Source: Struthidea cinerea (lineage: Eukaryota > Chordata > Aves > Passeriformes > Corcoracidae). From it: 64,000 bases of DNA. The DNA is taken from positions 728,263 to 792,262 of the forward strand of contig VZTI01004580.1 in the NCBI GenBank assembly GCA_013397865.1. The letters run 5' to 3'. A program made the translations under genes and the position numbers. This document shows, one piece after another, positions 63,667 to 64,000 of the stretch; position 1 is the first letter of the stretch, and each line of letters starts with the position of its first letter. The notes beneath the pieces are model-generated. The model was not told the origin of the DNA. It was given only the letters and a program-made list of their open reading frames with translations, and did no database searches.

Positions 63667-64000
63667 ATGTGAATGCTAACTAAGCCCATTTTCCTGTTTT
63701 GTGATTCCACTTTTACAACATAGTGCAAATAACCCAAAATTTCCTCCAGGAAAGGAAGCACAAACTCCCACATAAGACTTTCCCCAGTTTCTTCTCCTGG
63801 CCCGAAGTCAGACTTCACCTCATGAGTCAGAAGTTCTTCACACATTGAATTATTTGGCAGTTGCTTGAAAAGAGACAGTAAAAACCAGTCATGACTGTAG
63901 AAGAAGATCCAATGACAACAGTAACAAAATTCCTTTATTGAGATCTCTGTCAGGAGAGTTGTGATTGATATTGCCTGGAGTGGCTGTGTGGCCTTTTGGG
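63667..64000. other. Non-coding DNA to right edge
   Basis: No gene recognised. TTTATT near 63934 (AATAAA on the minus strand) with surrounding sequence vaguely resembles another antisense LTR cut by the window edge; too little is present to call it. Confidence 0.35.

Noticed and set aside
63860..64000. Possible further antisense LTR at the right edge (TTTATT near 63934)
   Set aside because: Only about 140 bases are available and no terminus or duplication can be seen.
1..64000. CRISPR arrays, tRNA, rRNA, operons, phage or bacterial mobile elements
   Set aside because: No regularly spaced repeats, no tRNA B-box or cloverleaf candidates, and the DNA is vertebrate in character throughout.

Overview
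The window looks like vertebrate nuclear DNA from a bird, most likely a passerine. The DNA is AT-rich and has no long open frames. Every retrotransposon I can name is a CR1-type LINE fragment, with the characteristic 3' end in which 'tcttttccaacct' is followed by 'gattctatgattctgtg', or a solitary LTR of avian endogenous-retrovirus type. I see no bacterial-style gene packing, operons, CRISPR array, rRNA or tRNA. Two assembly ambiguities are present: a 43-base N gap in a poly-C/poly-A tract at 35769-35811, and a single N at 63207.

Layout. The only stretch that looks protein-coding is at the left edge. A candidate internal exon lies at 1147-1386 and a candidate terminal exon at 1499-1709, both on the plus strand. 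They could be the 3' end of a gene lying mostly to the left of the window, but I do not recognise the protein and the splice phases of the two pieces do not match. From 1.7 kb to 64 kb I find no supportable gene, so this reads as an intergenic desert or a very long intron.

Mobile elements. There are eight CR1 pieces, all 5'-truncated: about 805-862, 4850-5168, 29935-29980, 32150-32885 and 37060-37341 on plus, 33380-33830 and 44627-44675 on minus, plus weaker shards listed as rejected. The minus-strand copy at 33380-33830 still reads through the reverse-transcriptase A-D-D motif. Four LTRs can be delimited. A 354-bp minus-strand LTR at 3366-3719 has a perfect 6-bp target duplication (ERVK-like). 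A 465-bp plus-strand LTR at 52227-52691 has perfect 7-bp terminal inverted repeats and a 4-bp duplication. A 392-bp minus-strand LTR lies at 54257-54648. An LTR of about 1.1 kb at 62528-63666 carries a CpG-dense promoter-like core. No retroviral gag, pol or env reading frame is visible beside any of them, so they are best read as solo LTRs.

Small sequence signals. These include a CTCF-like core at 25327-25338, a perfect 13-bp-stem hairpin with a near-octamer loop at 53455-53489, a 17-bp palindrome of T-box-like half-sites at 19731-19747, a 25-bp-period AT palindrome array at 20798-20920, mutually exclusive inverted repeats at 48394-48444, and several short tandem duplications. No previously undescribed multi-gene system is visible. 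The observations most worth following up are the left-edge exons and the well-preserved solo LTRs.
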